A DNA stretch of 64,000 nucleotides from Druceiella hillmani (taxonomy: Eukaryota > Arthropoda > Insecta > Lepidoptera > Hepialidae): positions 9,742,501 to 9,806,500 of the forward strand of contig JAYKKI010000006.1 in the NCBI GenBank assembly GCA_039881145.1. The letters run 5' to 3'. The notes beneath the pieces are model-generated. The model did not search any database and was not told where the DNA came from. It saw only the letters and a program-made list of their open reading frames with translations. The position numbers were made by a program, and so were the translations under genes. This document shows positions 1 to 11,463 of the stretch, in pieces (within the stretch, counting starts at the first letter, position 1; every line of letters starts with the position of its first letter).

Positions 1-165
1 TCTACGAATTTGTTTAATAAATTATAATCAAACATTTTTTTTAAATCTATTACTTTATAATGCACTCCATTTTAAGTTTATATATTTTCTTAAATTAATC
101 ACCGCTTTTTTTTATTGTAAAACTCAGTAAAATATGCTGGAAAAAAATATTTTTTTACTAATTAC

Positions 166-918
166 CTGAACACTGAACGCTGAACTTAACAAAGTGCAAA
201 CTTCCAATAACTTGTAGCAAGCTTTATAAATATCTACAATTCTGATATTACTTTTCACAACCTGATTAGGTACATCTAGGAAGTAATTGTTGGCCATATT
301 AACACAAATGACATTATCGTCTTCAGTTTCATTTTTCTTGTGTACTATTTTTAATTTATCGGTCAAAGCAGAAAACCGAATTCCAACTGCTCTAACTAGC
401 TGTATAAAAATGTATAATTCAGCTGTCACTGCATAGAAAAGGAAAATATTATTAATTCTACCGATGACTATGTGTCTTGAACGTAGACAGAAATGCTCCG
501 CGATTTGAAGGGCGCTGTGAAATACTAGAATGAGTATCATTATTACAAAACTAATTCTCTTCATATTTACATAGTCATCCGGGTTGTTGACGTATTGGTG
601 CTTCATGTCGATTTCATTCAGTTTTCTGTACATTTTACTGAACATATTTTGAGATATCAAATTAATCCAGATTAAATTAATTAAAATCGTTATTAAGGTC
701 CCGAAATCTCCTCCAATAACTACAAAGTCGATATTATTAACGTTTAGGTAAAAGTAATATATTTGAATGAGAATAAATAGCACAACACACGACTTGCAGT
801 AGCGTTCAAGTTTATTCAGTGGCAAAAGACAATCCCTTTTCATAAAGTAAAATGCCTGCGTAATTGTTAAAGGTTTTAGGCTATTTTTTATCGAATGTTC
901 CACTCCGATATTCGCCAT
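166..918 (-). CDS. Gustatory receptor GR-A, first coding exon (partial gene)
   Basis: Open first exon of an insect gustatory receptor (7tm_7 family, ligand-gated cation channel of taste neurons). It encodes 251 residues starting MANIGVEHSIKNSLKPLT and ending FSVQ, followed by a CAG|GTAATT donor (phase 0) at 164-165 on the minus strand. The start is set by close similarity to the starts of GR-B and GR-D, which share MANI, the KRDCLL motif near residue 28 and the LNK-ER motif. Hydrophobic segments near residues 43-62, 66-95, 120-142 and 158-178 fit transmembrane helices 1-4. The remaining exons, for helices 5-7 and the TY-x5-QF tail, would lie left of base 1, outside the window. No frameshift or stop is seen, so this copy may be functional. 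The family assignment rests on homology to GR-D, whose full structure is visible; the ligand is unknown. Confidence 0.85.
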
Positions 919-937
919 CGCAGCTCCCTAATGTGCA

Positions 938-942
938 ACTGA
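938..942 (-). promoter_or_regulatory. TCAGT initiator-like motif upstream of GR-A
   Basis: On the minus strand the arthropod initiator TCAGT lies 20-24 bases upstream of the GR-A start codon. All four receptor copies in the window have TCAGT 16-35 bases before their ATG, which supports a common transcription start with a very short leader. No TATA box was recognised. Confidence 0.4.
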
Positions 943-2793
943 CTCCGCGTTACTGAAACCTGTCACATTTTCATTTGATTTATTGTAATCGACGTTTACG
1001 TCAAGGATGTACTTATTACTCTACATATATTTTTTAACTCAATTTTTTCAACTTTATTAGAATTTTTTTCTAGTTAGGCTTTTTGGGTGAGGTTGGCCCA
1101 CAGTAATGAATTGACTGAATTAAAACAAAACTATATTTTACAAAAAGAATAATTATATCATATAAAATTATTAAAATGTCTAAGAAAATAAAATTATAGA
1201 TTTATAACTATTTATTAGGTACATAGTTTTGAATATAAATAAATTTTATATAATAATATAAAGAATTTGTTTTACAAAATACACGTTTATAAAACTTATT
1301 TATAAATACTTTATTGCCGTTGTTCGGAAGTAATAATTAAAACAATTTCTATTTTCATTATTGATGCCGTTTCTAGAAATCGTGCTCTTGAGATATCTAA
1401 AATGTTTCCAATATATTTTGTTTCTCTTCCGTTCTTGGAAAACTTATTTGTCCACGTGCGCACATCGGCCTGAAATTTTTAACTAGAAGCAATAAACCAA
1501 GGCCCAAAAAATATAATTTCCAGATTGAATACTAATCATAGAACGCGTATATGTTATTTTATTTCCTATGTACCTTCAATGCAGTTTTGTTGGGCGCTCG
1601 GTTCTACATGTAAGGATCGTAAATTGGAATTTTTTATACCTATTATAAAGATTTCAATTAAGTCAGTAAAATATTGTATAAAGTTGAATTTTTACAAAAT
1701 GCAGTTTGTGGCATGCAAAGAGAAATAAACATAAAAAACCAAATCTATTTACATATCAAAACAAACGAAAAAAAATAAATTATTTTTCTGAATATCCAAT
1801 TATCTTGGAAGCTTGTTACTCGTCATGGCTTTTTGAAATTCTGCTAGCTTTTCATCAGGAGCTCAATAACTTCATTCTAAAAATAAATTCTCAACATTAT
1901 ATGTGATAAAAATGATTCAAGAAATTTATTTTCAGTGCCAGAAAATTTAAGACATGTTAAGAATTTTTTGCCTTCGAAAAATTCTACGTATTTCTTGATG
2001 ATTAAAATTCCTAAGTAAAGAAGTTTAAATTTGCTCTAGAGTCTAGTCCAAAGATTTATCTGAATTTATTTTTCTCCCAAACATTATTTCCTCTAAACAA
2101 TCAGTTAATATGCGATAATAATTTAAACAGCAAATAAAAAAAATATTTATTCTTTTTATGCTTTGTTTCTTCCATTATAGTGTTCTTCAATTTTGCTTAC
2201 TTCATAAAGAAATATATTTTTTGCTTGCTCACAATACAAGTATCCTCCTCTGTTTTGGCTGACAAGCACTTCTAAAATAGCAAACACGCAGAAAATTTTA
2301 CATAATTACTATCATCCTCCGAAAATCCAAATGATATGACGGGTATATATACCCGTCATATCATTTGGAATTGCAGTTTTAATGAATGTAGGTTGCAATA
2401 TTTATATCTGAATATGTAACGGAAAAACTTTCTTATTGAAGAAAGTACTGAATAAAAATGGTGTATATGCTATGAGTTACTTGAACGATCCTCTAGCCAT
2501 GTTCCTCATCCAATTTATATGATTTTTTCATGTTAAGAATCTTTTATCAAATACATAAACTCAAATAAAAAATAAAACGACGCGTTTTGAACTGACTAAA
2601 GATTTGCCTTGAACATGCGATACTAGAGATCGTAGTTTTGAAAATAATTCAAAGTTCCTTTATGATTTCTTTATTAGTATAAATCAACGAAATGAAAGTA
2701 ATATTACTTACAGTTTTTCCTGAAATGAGCATTAAAATTATTTAATTTCTTTAAAATATTATAACTTTATAGAAGTTACCAAAACAATTTTGC
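943..2793. other. Intergenic, AT-rich, no gene seen
   Basis: I see no gene here. Reading frames at 1525-1728 and 1706-1906 are short, unlike any family I know, and run through AT-rich sequence. The only structured item is the perfect palindrome at 2326-2369. Confidence 0.6.
2326..2369. repeat. Perfect 44-bp palindrome
   Basis: Two 15-base arms (2326-2340 and 2355-2369) flank the self-complementary 14-base core GGGTATATATACCC at 2341-2354. The whole 44 bases equal their own reverse complement with no unpaired loop. It is isolated in AT-rich sequence, and no flanking element was recognised. It could be a hairpin-forming insertion scar or a transposon end pair, but its function is unknown. Confidence 0.85.
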
Positions 2794-3472
2794 AACTCTT
2801 AACATATTGATTATATTTGGCGTTAATTTTGTAGAAATTCATTATTCACAATTAAATGAAACTACGTAATGTAGTATTATTTCTTCTTACTTTAAGTTCT
2901 TTACCACGACCTAGGTTTCGTTGTATTACAACATCTTCAGGTGGGATATTAGCAAAGAATAACTCTTAGAAACATCCAACAGCATTTATATGTTTCAAAC
3001 ACAATAGCGGAAGCCGGGTCTGTGTGGATTTTCCCACTGCTTGTGTTTAGTGAGTTTATTGTAGGGGAGCGGTGTAGGTTTTATTATATTTCCGAGAGTT
3101 ATATGATCTACCAGTATTTTAGTGAGGATAATAAGTTCAATTGTTGTTCTATGAGGTTGTACAATGCAAATGTTCCGGTGTATGTAATAAAATTAACTGG
3201 AAGTTGTTCTTGGTAATATATTTAAACAAAAGCAAGGATATCTGAAAGTTAGAACAAGGTTATACCACTAATTCTACATATCTCCGGTTTTATTTATTAA
3301 TATATTTATTTCTTTCTTTATTTATTTTAATTTTTATATATTTACATTTATATGTGTATGTGGGCTGAAACAATTTGAAGAGTAGTGTAGTATCAATCTT
3401 GTCTAATTGTATTATGTTTAGAAGATATTAAGTATGGGTGATGATATTATATTTAGTTGTTCATTTAATATA

Positions 3473-3732
3473 TTAACGTTGGTGTCTAATTTTATATCTG
3501 TTTATTTGTAATGTTTCTAGGATATTAAGTTTATTACCTTTTGTATTTGTTTGTAATATATAGGGGGTATCATCAGTATGAGGGTGATGATAATTTTCAA
3601 TGAGATGTTTAGCAAAGTGAGATGTGTCTGGTTTGTTATTTCGCCAGCTGGCAATATGTTCTTTATATCTTGTGGTAAAATCTCTTCCTGTTTGACCTAT
3701 GTATGCACTATTACAGTCGTTACATTTAAGTT

Positions 3733-3735
<3 letters not shown>
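3473..3735 (-). pseudogene. GIY-YIG endonuclease tail, left PLE arm copy
   Basis: The minus strand encodes the PLE C-terminal endonuclease segment: a CxxC pair (KCNDC), the AYIGQTGRDFTTRYKEH core and a terminal stop after KIRHQR. It is an inverted duplicate of 6065-6328 and has no RT upstream in its own orientation. A (TA)n tract cuts it off at 3736. Confidence 0.8.

Positions 3736-3778
<43 letters not shown>
3736..3778. repeat. (TA)n microsatellite in left PLE arm
   Basis: About 21 TA units directly preceding the endonuclease frame of the left arm. The same site in the right arm (6011-6063) has a longer tract, so the length has changed since the arms duplicated. Confidence 0.9.
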
Positions 3779-3779
<1 letters not shown>

Positions 3780-4158
3780 GCATTGGCGATTATGTATCGT
3801 CGACTCCGAACTAAATTCCAGAAGACGATACAAAGGATTTGGTTCAACTAAACGTGCATAAAATGTAATCTTACACCGAGTCACGTGAACATTAAGACTA
3901 ATGGAACAACTCGAGCAGCCCACAAACCAACAGCAAAAGCCGTCACCACCTGGCTGAAAGAAGAAATTCTGGAAGCAATAATCAAGCGAGACAACATAAA
4001 CCTCCGTCTAAAGGTAATACACTCTTCTTTAACATATCTCCTTCACCCCATATAATTTGATACTTTAGACTATAAAATTAGAAATTATGTCAGTGCCATA
4101 ATAAAAAACATAACACACATTAATGATGAAATTTGGACACAACGTAATTTTCAATTTG

Positions 4159-5632
4159 AAATTAATGAAGATAAAGTCATCCTATCCTATATAAAGCAGA
4201 TAAAGGCAACACTATAGTTATTCGAGACCAAAGTGAATATAAAAATAAATTGTACAATTTCCTTAAACCAGAAGACTTCATAAATATACAAAGGGACCCC
4301 ACCACGACATTTGCAGATAACGTAAAATAAATAATTAAAACCTGTAATATCATATTTCCTAATGAATTCGCGAAACGTAAAGTTATAGAAATGAACCCTG
4401 GACCCACAATACTCTATGGAAAACCTAAAATTCATAAACCAAATATACCCATACGACCTGTTGTCTCATACACAAATGCACCCTCAAAAAAATTAGCTGC
4501 CCACCTTACTAAATCTTTAGAAATAAAACCGCATTTGCGCCTAAATATATCATTAAAACTCTCTGGATCTCTGTAATGAAATTAAAAATATACACCTAAC
4601 ACCCAATTGTAAATTAGTATCTCTCGACGTCGCCTGATTTTTCTGAGTAGTCCGTAGTCTGAGTTTTGGCTTTTAGTTTTATAACTTATTTTCTAATATA
4701 CCACTACCACTGCCTAAATATTATTTCAGATATCTTAGAAAAGAAACGGATAAACCCCATTGAAGCATCAGAAATTAAAGACGTCTTTAAATTATGCATG
4801 TACCAAAATTATTTCTTATTCGATAAAATTTTTTTTCAATAAGTCAATGGCCTTGCAATGGGCTCCCCCCTCAGTTCCTTTTAGCCGAGTTATTTATGAA
4901 CAATCTAGAAACCAGGTTCTTAAACAGTAAATTAGCGACCAATATATTATACTATTATAGATAAGTTGACGATATCCTTATCTACTGGAAAGGTACACAG
5001 CGACAATTAGACCAGTTTATTAACTTTGCCAACTCCCTACACAACAATATTAAATTCGCCTTAGAAGTAGAATCCGAAAATAAACTAAACTTTTTAGATA
5101 TTACAATAGAACGCAAAAATAATAAACATAAATTTAGTATATTTAGAAGACACATTTGCTGACTCTATAATTAATGGTCATTCTTTTCCCATATGTTAGC
5201 AGACCTTTACCATCCTTCTATAAAAAATTAATTAACGTAAAGAAATAAAACTATAAAACGAATTGCCGTAAATAATAATTATAACCCATCAATTGTCACA
5301 AAACTGTACCATAATAAATTAAGAAAAATACTAATACAAGAAATATACCCGGTCGTATAAAAATATTAACAAATAATAAATTAAAAATAATATTAACATT
5401 TACTATAAATCTATCCCATACATAGGTAAAATATCTCTCAAATTAGGGAAACTCTTAAATAATAAAAATATAAATAATGCAACATGTGGGTAGAGTACTT
5501 TAAATAACTTGGGTAAAACTGTTATTAATAATAAGAAAAAAATAAAAAAAACATAAAAAAGTGGTATCTACAAACTTAAATGTAACGACTGTAATAGTGT
5601 ATACATAAGTTAAACAGGAAAAGATTTTACCA
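4159..5632 (+). pseudogene. Penelope-like reverse transcriptase, broken
   Basis: Plus-strand fragments in different frames give the PLE RT in the right order. KADKGNTIVI lies near 4195-4225. A long frame at 4391-4576 contains YGKPKIHKPN and RPVVSYTNAP. NGLAMGSPLS follows near 4848-4875, then the catalytic VDDIL box near 4966-4980, here preceded by a stop codon. LNFLDI is near 5090. The start of a GIY-YIG module (KCNDCNSVYIS, then a stop) lies at 5577-5610 and breaks off at DFTT, where the right arm begins. In-frame stops and at least one frameshift after GSPLSS show that it cannot encode an active protein. The family is recognised from RT motif order together with the attached GIY-YIG module, which is diagnostic for PLEs. 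Confidence 0.8.
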
Positions 5633-6010
5633 CAAATTGAAAATTACGTTGTGTCCAAATTTCATCATTAATGTGTGTTATGTTTTTTATTATGGCACTG
5701 ACATAATTTCTAATTTTATAGTCTAAAGTATCAAATTATATGGGGTGAAGGAGATATGTTAAAGAAGAGTGTATTACCTTTAGACGGAGGTTTATGTTGT
5801 CTCGCTTGATTATTGCTTCCAGAATTTCTTCTTTCAGCCAGGTGGTGACGGCTTTTGCTGTTGGTTTGTGGGCTGCTCGAGTTGTTCCATTAGTCTTAAT
5901 GTTCACGTGACTCGGTGTAAGATTACATTTTATGCACGTTTAGTTGAACCAAATCCTTTGTATCGTCTTCTGGAATTTAGTACGGAGTCGACGATACATA
6001 ATCGCCAATG

Positions 6011-6011
6011 C

Positions 6012-6063
<52 letters not shown>
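6011..6063. repeat. (TA)n microsatellite in right PLE arm
   Basis: About 26 TA units at the junction between the inverted 5' segment and the endonuclease frame. It is longer than its counterpart in the left arm. Confidence 0.9.
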
Positions 6064-6064
<1 letters not shown>

Positions 6065-6068
<4 letters not shown>

Positions 6069-6328
6069 AACTTAAATGTAACGACTGTAATAGTGTATAC
6101 ATAGGTCAAACAGGAAGAGATTTTACCACAAGATATAAAGAACATATTGCCAGCTGGCGAAATAACAAACCAGACACATCTCACTTTGCTAAACATCTCA
6201 TTGAAAATTATCATCACCCTCATACTGATGATACCCCCTATATATTACAAACAAATACAAAAGGTAATAAACTTAATATCCTAGAAACATTACAAATAAA
6301 CAGATATAAAATTAGACACCAACGTTAA
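6065..6328 (+). pseudogene. GIY-YIG endonuclease tail, right PLE arm copy
   Basis: An open 87-residue C-terminal module of a Penelope-like element: KLKCNDCNSVYIGQTGRDF, followed by an R-Y-KEH segment, then SHFAKHLIEN and a terminal stop. The CxxC pair and YIG-T-R-F-R-EH pattern match PLE-type GIY-YIG nucleases, which nick target DNA for retrotransposition. Here it is separated from any RT by a (TA)n tract and inverted sequence, so it is a detached fragment with no start codon of its own except through the TA-encoded IYIY run. Confidence 0.75.
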
Positions 6329-6966
6329 TATATTAAATGAACAACTAAATATAATATCATCACCCATACTTAATATCTTCTAAACATAATACAATTAGAC
6401 AAGATTGATACTACACTACTCTTCAAATTGTTTCAGCCCACATACACATATAAATGTAAATATATAAAAATTAAAATAAATAAAGAAAGAAATAAATATA
6501 TTAATAAATAAAACCGGAGATATGTAGAATTAGTGGTATAACCTTGTTCTAACTTTCAGATATCCTTGCTTTTGTTTAAATATATTACCAAGAACAACTT
6601 CCAGTTAATTTTATTACATACACCGGAACATTTGCATTGTACAACCTCATAGAACAACAATTGAACTTATTATCCTCACTAAAATACTGGTAGATCATAT
6701 AACTCTCGGAAATATAATAAAACCTACACCGCTCCCCTACAATAAACTCACTAAACACAAGCAGTGGGAAAACCCACACAGACCCAGCTTCCGCTATTGT
6801 GTTTGAAACATATAAATGCTGTTGGATGTTCCTAAGAGTTATTCTTTGCTAATATCCCACCTGAAGATGTTGTAATACAACGAAACCTAGGTCGTGGTAA
6901 ATAAATTAAAGAAAGTAGAAATAATACTATATCGCGTAGTTTCATTTAATTGTGAACTCTTAACAT

Positions 6967-7309
6967 TTTCAATCTATCTTTTCGCCCAGATTAGAAGTCA
7001 AGTGTTGATTTAAGTGTTATTCTTATTGTATATTTGTTTTTTGTCCTTTATATAAAATATTGTGTTACATTTTTATTCATTTGTTACGAATTTATGGCTG
7101 TTTTTGTCTATTTGTAATTTATAAATATTTATTTTTCATTTCCTTACTGAGTAAAACCATGTAAAAATAAGATTTTTTTATCTCTATTATCTGTGTGAAG
7201 GACCAGATTTTCATAAAATTCTTTGAACAAGAAAGGTTAGAATATTATTACAAACTAATATAATGACAACAAAATTAAAAATATGCATAATCACTAAATA
7301 AGTTTCTTT
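6967..7309. other. Right flank of the PLE, nothing seen
   Basis: AT-rich flank between the Penelope-like element and the minisatellite, with no gene or repeat recognised. Confidence 0.5.
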
Positions 7310-7680
7310 GCTCAGTGAGAGATGCCCTACACAATCCGTGCAGCACTCTAGTAATAACGATGGTACTTTAAAATAAAAACATTTAACAATGTTGTAAACA
7401 TTGTGGGCTCTTTGAGGTCTGGCGCTCGGGCAAAGGCGCCCAGCACAAGTCTGTGCAGGTACTCTAGCAATGGTAGCGGCTGCTATTGCACCTACCTTAA
7501 AATGAAAATATATGAAAATTTCCTGAAAAGTGTGAGCTCTGTGACACCCGGCGCTAAGGCAGAGACGCACTGCACACATCTGCGCACGCACTCTAGTAAT
7601 AGTGATGGTTACGATTACACCTACTTTAAAATGGAAACATTTGAAAATGCATCGAACTTCTTAAAAGCTCACAAAGGTTA
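7310..7680. repeat. GC-richer minisatellite, about 2.6 units of 116-129 bp
   Basis: The anchor string CTCTAG(T/C)AAT recurs at 7346, 7462 and 7591, giving spacings of 116 and 129 bases. Shared blocks around it include CAC-CTGTGCA-G upstream and CTTTAAAAT(G)AAAA downstream. The last two units are clearly richer in GC than their surroundings. A single plus frame (7403-7681) stays open through both full units because 129 is a multiple of three, and yields repeated patterns such as SSNGSGCYCTYLKM and SSNSDGYDYTYFKM. I think this is non-coding satellite-like DNA, but a decayed repetitive exon cannot be excluded. Confidence 0.7.
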
Positions 7681-10544
7681 ACCTCATAGCATCTTATGTG
7701 ATGGAGTAAAATAAAACATAAATTTCTTCATTTTGAAATATCATTGGATTAAAATCCCTATAACACAAGAACTACCACAAATCACCTAGCTTTTAGTAAA
7801 CTTATAATTGCGCTCCAACTTAGGAGATCTCAGCAATAATAACATTTATGGAATAAGTCAAGGGAAAGAAGTTTAGATTATTTATACGGTATATAAGTAC
7901 GGAAATGTTTGTTATTAAAGAAATATTTTAGGTGGCCTTTGCTAGGGTCTTTAAAACACAATTAATTTAAATGTCCGACAACCTCGCGGGTGGAGCCCTA
8001 GGCAAAGCTAATAATGTAAACTCTTTCTTTAGTAGGTGTTTTAATATAACCATTTTTTTGCTCTCCGTATACCTTCATTTATATAGATGTTGTTTACATT
8101 ATCCATTGTTGATAAAATAAAATAAAAAAAATTAAGGGAAAATTAAGGTCTTCTGTACTTGATCTGGAAGGTCCAAATGTCCACATTCTGGCAAATGATA
8201 ATTTTTTTTACAAGATGAGAAATAACTGAAAAGCTATCGAACCAAAAATTTATTATTCTTGAAACTTTGAAGATAAATGAGCGGTGATTATTCACTGAGC
8301 TCCGAAATATTAAAATTTTGTTTTTAATCCACTAGTTTCATGATTGAAAGGCAGAAGAAAGTTTAGTTTTGTGTAATGGTCTTAGAACACGGGTTATTTC
8401 TAATGAAAAGCACGGTACGTTTAATATTATGCAGCACGTGATATTTTACTTTGGAGAAAATTATGTGGATTTCATTCGGAAACTTTGCCACGGTAACAAA
8501 TCGGTTATCGCACTTATAATTTGAGTTTCACTAGATTGATATTGATACAGTCTTGCTATCGTATTTATTATTTATTCCATAAGGTTTTCCAAACGACGAT
8601 CGACGAGTTCAACGGTTCTACAGCAGTATAGGGGCAATTACATATTAACAAATAACTCACTAGTATCTTGTTTATCGTTTAGATGAAAATATTTTAATTA
8701 TAAGATTTTATGCTTCATCCAGGAACCGTAAAATAAATTACCACTCGCTTATTGTTTTTCTAAAATGTCGTTTAAACTATGGCCGTTTATTAACATTTTC
8801 TAATTTATGATACGTAGGAAATTATCGTAAATAACATAATTCTGAAACAACTCATTCTAATTCGTCCCTTCATCCGACCCCGCTATTTAAGCGACGAATC
8901 AGCTTTTCACAACTGAATGCCTCTTGACAAAGCGTTTACAGACTTTGAAACCAACTCTTTATAAATAACCAAAAGTTGAAACACTGATGATGATGGATTA
9001 GTGTAATTAATGAGTTGACTATAACTAATAGCTAACTAATGGCACATTAATTTTGCGTTTAACTGCGCATCCTGTAAACATACAGTGATAGACGTACTTT
9101 ACGTAATATTTCAAAATCATTTCAATTGAGAAATAGATGAATTTGTTCAAGAAGAATATAACCATATGACGTTTTCTTAATAGGGGTTTGGTGTCAATAG
9201 TGAACAAAGTGGGTATAAATTTTTAAAACAAATTAGAACTACAAACAACAATTTATTTATCAAAACGCATGGAGAAATAACATGGAAGGCAATCAAATAT
9301 TGCTTACTTTCCTTGGCTGTAAATAGAGGAAGCCAATATTAAAACATTTTTCAAACAAAATGCGCACAAAAAGGATTTATTGGAGTATGTATTTAGGATT
9401 TATGTATTTAACGGAATTAACATCAACCAGACGGATTTATCGTCATCTTTTTGACGAACTATTCTATTTTATGTGCGAACTTTAAAAAAGATACATTGAC
9501 CCTACATCATTATTAGTTGCTCTGATTCTTTGTAAAGTTTCCAAAAAAGTTCACAAAAAAATTGTTTCCATATCAAAATTTTTACTGACTCCCTTCTTTA
9601 CTAACATTCAGAATGCAGAAACATTTTTAAAAGATATGACAAATGAATGATGTAGTCTGATAAAGTACAGTTTGAACATAATAACAGTAACTAGTTACAC
9701 AAAATAAAGTATCTCAAGATGTTGATTACATGGGAAGTAAGCAAAATTCATTATGTCATTAGACTTATTCTTGCTATCACTTGTTATAAATCTAAAAATA
9801 CTTTGATTTTGAAGATGAAACTTTAAGTGCAATATAATAATTAAAATTTTTTTCAAAGGTCAAATATTTTTTCCTATTAAACATAATCTAGAACATGTTT
9901 TACGATCGACAACAGTCTATCATAACAAAACTTACACTTTAGCGGGTGCTTTGGTAGACCGCAAGATTCTTGTAATTCCGTATTAATTATATTAAAGGGT
10001 GTGAAAAATTAAATGAAAAGTTTTAATTTACAACTGCAATCAATGGAAATCGTGATTCGACAACATGTTAGGCGAAAGCGTTTAGATTTATTTTTAAGAT
10101 TTAATATATTTATACTAATTTTGAACTCTGCTTTTTTCCGTGCTCTGAATGCCGTATAAATAAATCTATTTCCTAATGAAATCATTTGTGGCGCCTCTTT
10201 ATATTTTTGTAATAAACTATATGAATAGCATAAACTTATGTTGTTTGGCGTTAAACTTCGATTATTTTCGTTAGAGTTGATTGCTCTGGAACGAAACCTC
10301 TCAGTCTTGTGAAGAGGAATAAATCGTTAGGTAGTAATTTTAACCATTAGAATTATTAGACTATTAGCATTTATCGATTTATTACAATGATGAGACAGTT
10401 ATTCACTATCTGTCGCAATGTGTAATGGCGCACGCAATAGTATCAACAGTAGAGCATGTCGTAATGTAATTCACTGGATTTTTATTATTAAATACTGCGT
10501 GTAAAAAACTTTAGTTCTGATGAAAATAAAAATATTTAATATTT
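7681..10544. other. Intergenic, no gene seen
   Basis: Mostly featureless AT-rich sequence. A TATTTAAG string near 8885 in a slightly GC-richer patch could be a TATA-like element, but no reading frame follows it. The minus frame at 9025-9207 is short and resembles nothing known. Confidence 0.5.
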
Positions 10545-10733
10545 AAAAAAAACTACAAGTCACTGCTGCAGTTTTTCGATAAACTTTTCTAGGTTCATAA
10601 CTTAAATTACAGTATTTTCACAAAGAAGGACTTGTTTTCCGTTTTCAGCTAAATCTATAATACTAACGTTGAATTCCGAATAAAAATAACACTAGAATCC
10701 TTAGTAACCGGGAAATCAATTTATTGATTTTTC
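10545..10733. repeat. Inverted repeat, left arm
   Basis: About 189 bases that pair with the reverse complement of 11464-11654 with moderate divergence and small indels. The arms share AACTACAAGTCACTG, CCTAGAAAAGT (inverted) and AACGTTAGTATTA (inverted). The spacing is about 730 bases. Outer ends run into A-rich sequence. Confidence 0.8.
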
Positions 10734-10863
10734 ACAATGTTAATTCAATTTTAATTAACAATAAAATCCACTAATCAAATTGAATTTTTCTGAGATTTCA
10801 ATTAGATTATTTTTTTACTGTGGCCGTTCTTAACAGTTAATACAATTGTAACTTCATCGACAG

Positions 10864-10993
10864 TGTGGATGAGATGGCAAATTTTTTCGAGGTCCGAGAT
10901 GAGGAGCATCCGGAACAACCATTCACGAGCGCTCCTCGACACAGAATGACTAGTGAACGCAAAATACCGTTTCGCACGGCGGACAAAATGTAA
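10864..10993 (+). CDS. Orphan small frame or terminal exon, GC-rich
   Basis: An isolated block that looks coding and is clearly richer in GC than its neighbours. It sits just after a potential splice acceptor (ATCGACAG, AG at 10862-10863). The frame reads VDEMANFFEVRDEEHPEQ and continues, hydrophilic and rich in charge and proline, to PFRTADKM and a TAA at 10991-10993. An internal ATG at 10874 would give 39 residues. I do not recognise the family. It could be the last exon of a gene whose other exons I cannot find, a processed fragment, or the relic coding part of an element bounded by the 10545/11464 inverted repeat. No downstream poly(A) signal is convincing. Confidence 0.3.
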
Positions 10994-11463
10994 AAGAAAT
11001 TGAAACTTATTTTTCCTCAGTAAATATTCTTGTTTTCCTATTTTTCACTTGCAATAATTAAAATTGTTTTCCGACTAACTTATTATTTCATCTAAAACGT
11101 ATTTCAAACGTAATTTCATAGACGAAATAATTACGTCGCTATTAATAAAGGAACATGTATATAAATCAAGACAAACTGAAGAATCTAAACCAGCTGAAAT
11201 TAGTTTGGCCAAACTTGCGAATGTCCCGATATAGAAAGTACACAAAATAATTGTAAACTTTCTAAACTTTCGTAACTTAGAAAAAAATAGACGTTTAGAA
11301 TACCATTCTTGACGTTGTGGTCTTAGAAATTGTCCAGATTGTGAACAATATTTTTTTTTTAAATTATGAAACTTATTAACCTTCTTATTTCATTATGATT
11401 GGAATATGGCATATATTTGTTTAAAAATTTTGGTAGGACAAGATTGATGTAACAAATGCTGTA

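Larger units (their letters stand above)
2845..4158 (-). repeat. PLE left inverted arm
   Basis: Near-identical reverse complement of 5633-6956. The outer end begins TTCACAATTAAATGAAACTA and the inner end is CAATTTG at 4152-4158. Reading frames at 3022-3216 and 6585-6779 translate to almost the same 64 residues from opposite strands, which shows how little the arms have diverged. Differences include (TA)n length and scattered substitutions. Confidence 0.9.
5633..6956 (+). repeat. PLE right inverted arm
   Basis: Reverse-complement partner of 2845-4158. It starts immediately after the truncated central GIY-YIG module with an inverted copy of 5' element sequence (5633-6005), passes a (TA)n tract and then carries the endonuclease tail in plus orientation. 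It ends AATTGTGAA at 6956, abutting the 12-base direct repeat. Confidence 0.9.
2794..6966 (+). mobile_element. Penelope-like retroelement with long inverted arms, degenerate
   Basis: A Penelope-like element (PLE), a class that couples a telomerase-related reverse transcriptase to a GIY-YIG endonuclease. The centre (4159-5632) carries broken RT. Both flanks (2845-4158 and 5633-6956) are copies of each other in opposite orientation, each holding the endonuclease C-terminus, a (TA)n tract and a 5' part. Inverted or tandem flanking copies, called pseudo-LTRs, are known for PLEs. The 12-base string AACTCTTAACAT occurs directly repeated at 2794-2805 and 6955-6966. The right copy abuts and overlaps the arm end by two bases, and the left lies 39 bases outside its arm, so it may be a target-site duplication plus a short tail. 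The RT has several stops and frameshifts, so the copy is dead. Confidence 0.85.

Noticed and set aside
3022..3216. 64-residue frame repeated on the opposite strand at 6585-6779
   Set aside because: Identity is explained by the inverted Penelope arms, and the frame has no retroelement motif of its own. Treated as non-coding arm sequence.
8860..8960. TATTTAAG plus a downstream CAG-rich stretch as a possible core promoter
   Set aside because: The following reading frame is only 13 codons and nothing downstream supports a gene.
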